From: Aquimarina sp. MAR_2010_214 | Lineage (GTDB): Bacteria > Bacteroidota > Bacteroidia > Flavobacteriales > Flavobacteriaceae | Direction: 5' to 3' | Assembly (NCBI RefSeq): GCF_002846555.1 | Contig: NZ_PJMS01000001.1 | Coordinates: forward strand, 1,178,001 to 1,242,000 | DNA: 64,000 bases | In this document: positions 63,511 to 64,000 of the stretch, piece by piece | Layout of the letters: each line of letters starts with the position of its first letter | How positions within the stretch are numbered: position 1 is the stretch's first letter | Notes under the pieces: generated by a model | The model's input: the letters and a program-made list of their open reading frames with translations, nothing else | What the model was told of the DNA's origin: nothing | The model's database searches: none | Program-made: the position numbers and the translations under genes

Positions 63511-64000
63511 ATGAAGGAAACGATATCCATACCGAAGAATGTAAATACGGGAGATGATCTCGATTACGGATACCTGAGAGAAATAGGTGTTGACTATATC
63601 GAAAAGATCGGAAGCCAGTTATGGACAGATTATAATGTTCATGATCCGGGAGTAACCATTCTGGAAATGCTATCCTATGCTATAACAGATCTTTCTCAGC
63701 GAATAGAAATGCCCATTCAGAATTTACTGGCATCAGAAAAGAACAATCTGGCTAAAATGCATGAACAGTTTTTGTCTGCAATACATATTCTACCCTCCAA
63801 GCCAATAACAGCATTGGATTACAGAAATTTATTCGTTCATGTGGCCGGTGTTAAAAATGCCTGGATCAAGGCGCATGATCAATACATTTATATTAATTGT
63901 AAAAAGCATCCAGCAGAACTTTCGTATATCCCTTTCGGTGAAACTCAGACTGCACCAGCGCCTTTTAAACTTCAGGGACTTAATGATATTATTTTGGATC
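63511..64000 (+). CDS. Second large eCIS baseplate protein (Afp12-like), 3' cut by window
   Basis: 163 codons are visible from ATG 63511 to the window end. The block DLDYGYLREIGVDYIEKIGSQLWTDYNVHDPGVTILEMLSYAITDLSQRI is characteristic of Afp12/Pvc12-type baseplate wedge proteins paired with gpJ. It starts 11 bp after the baseplate J stop. The rest, and ATPase and fibre genes, should lie just past 64000. Confidence 0.88.
   Translation, partial: MKETISIPKNVNTGDDLDYGYLREIGVDYIEKIGSQLWTDYNVHDPGVTILEMLSYAITDLSQRIEMPIQNLLASEKNNLAKMHEQFLSAIHILPSKPITALDYRNLFVHVAGVKNAWIKAHDQYIYINCKKHPAELSYIPFGETQTAPAPFKLQGLNDIILD

Noticed and set aside
52063..64000. Phage tail or type VI secretion interpretation
   Set aside because: DUF4255 cap, DUF5908, LysM adaptor and two gp19 tubes together are eCIS features. 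No TssB/C pair, Hcp or capsid genes are present in the window.

Overview
The window looks like chromosome from a marine Flavobacteriaceae member (Bacteroidota; an Aquimarina-like genome would fit). The DNA is AT-rich. Several genes are preceded by the Bacteroidota promoter pattern (TTG/TTTG near -33, TAnnTTTG near -7) and few by a Shine-Dalgarno. Gene families point the same way: TonB receptors with CarboxypepD_reg-like N-termini, DUF4136 lipoproteins, a FeoB-associated Cys-rich peptide, a GG-leader peptide and an acyl-ACP desaturase. The genus is inference; no rRNA is present.

1-22.5 kb is ordinary chromosome. It holds a PLP-dependent cystathionine enzyme, NADP-type glutamate dehydrogenase, a DUF4136 lipoprotein, RecO, a TonB receptor, a HAD phosphatase, a TlpA-like lipoprotein inserted between ~95-bp direct repeats, a molybdate ABC transporter operon (modA, Mop, modB, modC) behind an M1 aminopeptidase, and a set of small regulators and enzymes. 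One of these is an ArsR/SRPBCC pair with a visible autoregulatory operator.

22.7-38.47 kb is accessory DNA at the 3' end of tRNA-Asn(GTT). Two ~95-bp direct repeats, each ending in a piece of the tRNA 3' end, lie at 22.7 and 35.4 kb; the intact tRNA is at 38.4 kb. The outer segment carries two paralogous Tat-exported molybdenum hydroxylase pairs (isoquinoline 1-oxidoreductase type) with a cytochrome c lipoprotein, a C45 Ntn-hydrolase, an outer-membrane beta-barrel protein, and several decayed genes including an IS3-type fragment. The inner 3-kb segment carries a Gly-linker lipoprotein and two paralogous small genes; one is frameshifted downstream of a perfect 23-bp inverted repeat. No integrase is visible.

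38.5-51.7 kb returns to core genes: RseP, SCO1/SenC, FeoA-FeoB plus Cys-rich peptide, a DMT transporter, lycopene cyclase, a TerB-DnaJ protein, a bacilliredoxin, an unannotated 53-residue GG-leader Cys/Gly peptide, PlsC, acyl-ACP desaturase, an HD hydrolase and a PA0069-type radical SAM protein.

52.06 kb to the window end is the first part of an extracellular contractile injection system (eCIS, Afp/PVC/AlgoCIS type), all on +: DUF4255 cap, an unknown 336-aa protein, sheath, two tube proteins, DUF5908, LysM adaptor, VgrG-like spike, PAAR tip, gp25, baseplate J and the start of a second large baseplate gene. The sheath carries an unusual ~200-residue Ala-rich insertion. The ATPase, tail fibre and effector genes would lie beyond the window. 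The eCIS and the tRNA-Asn island are the most interesting parts.
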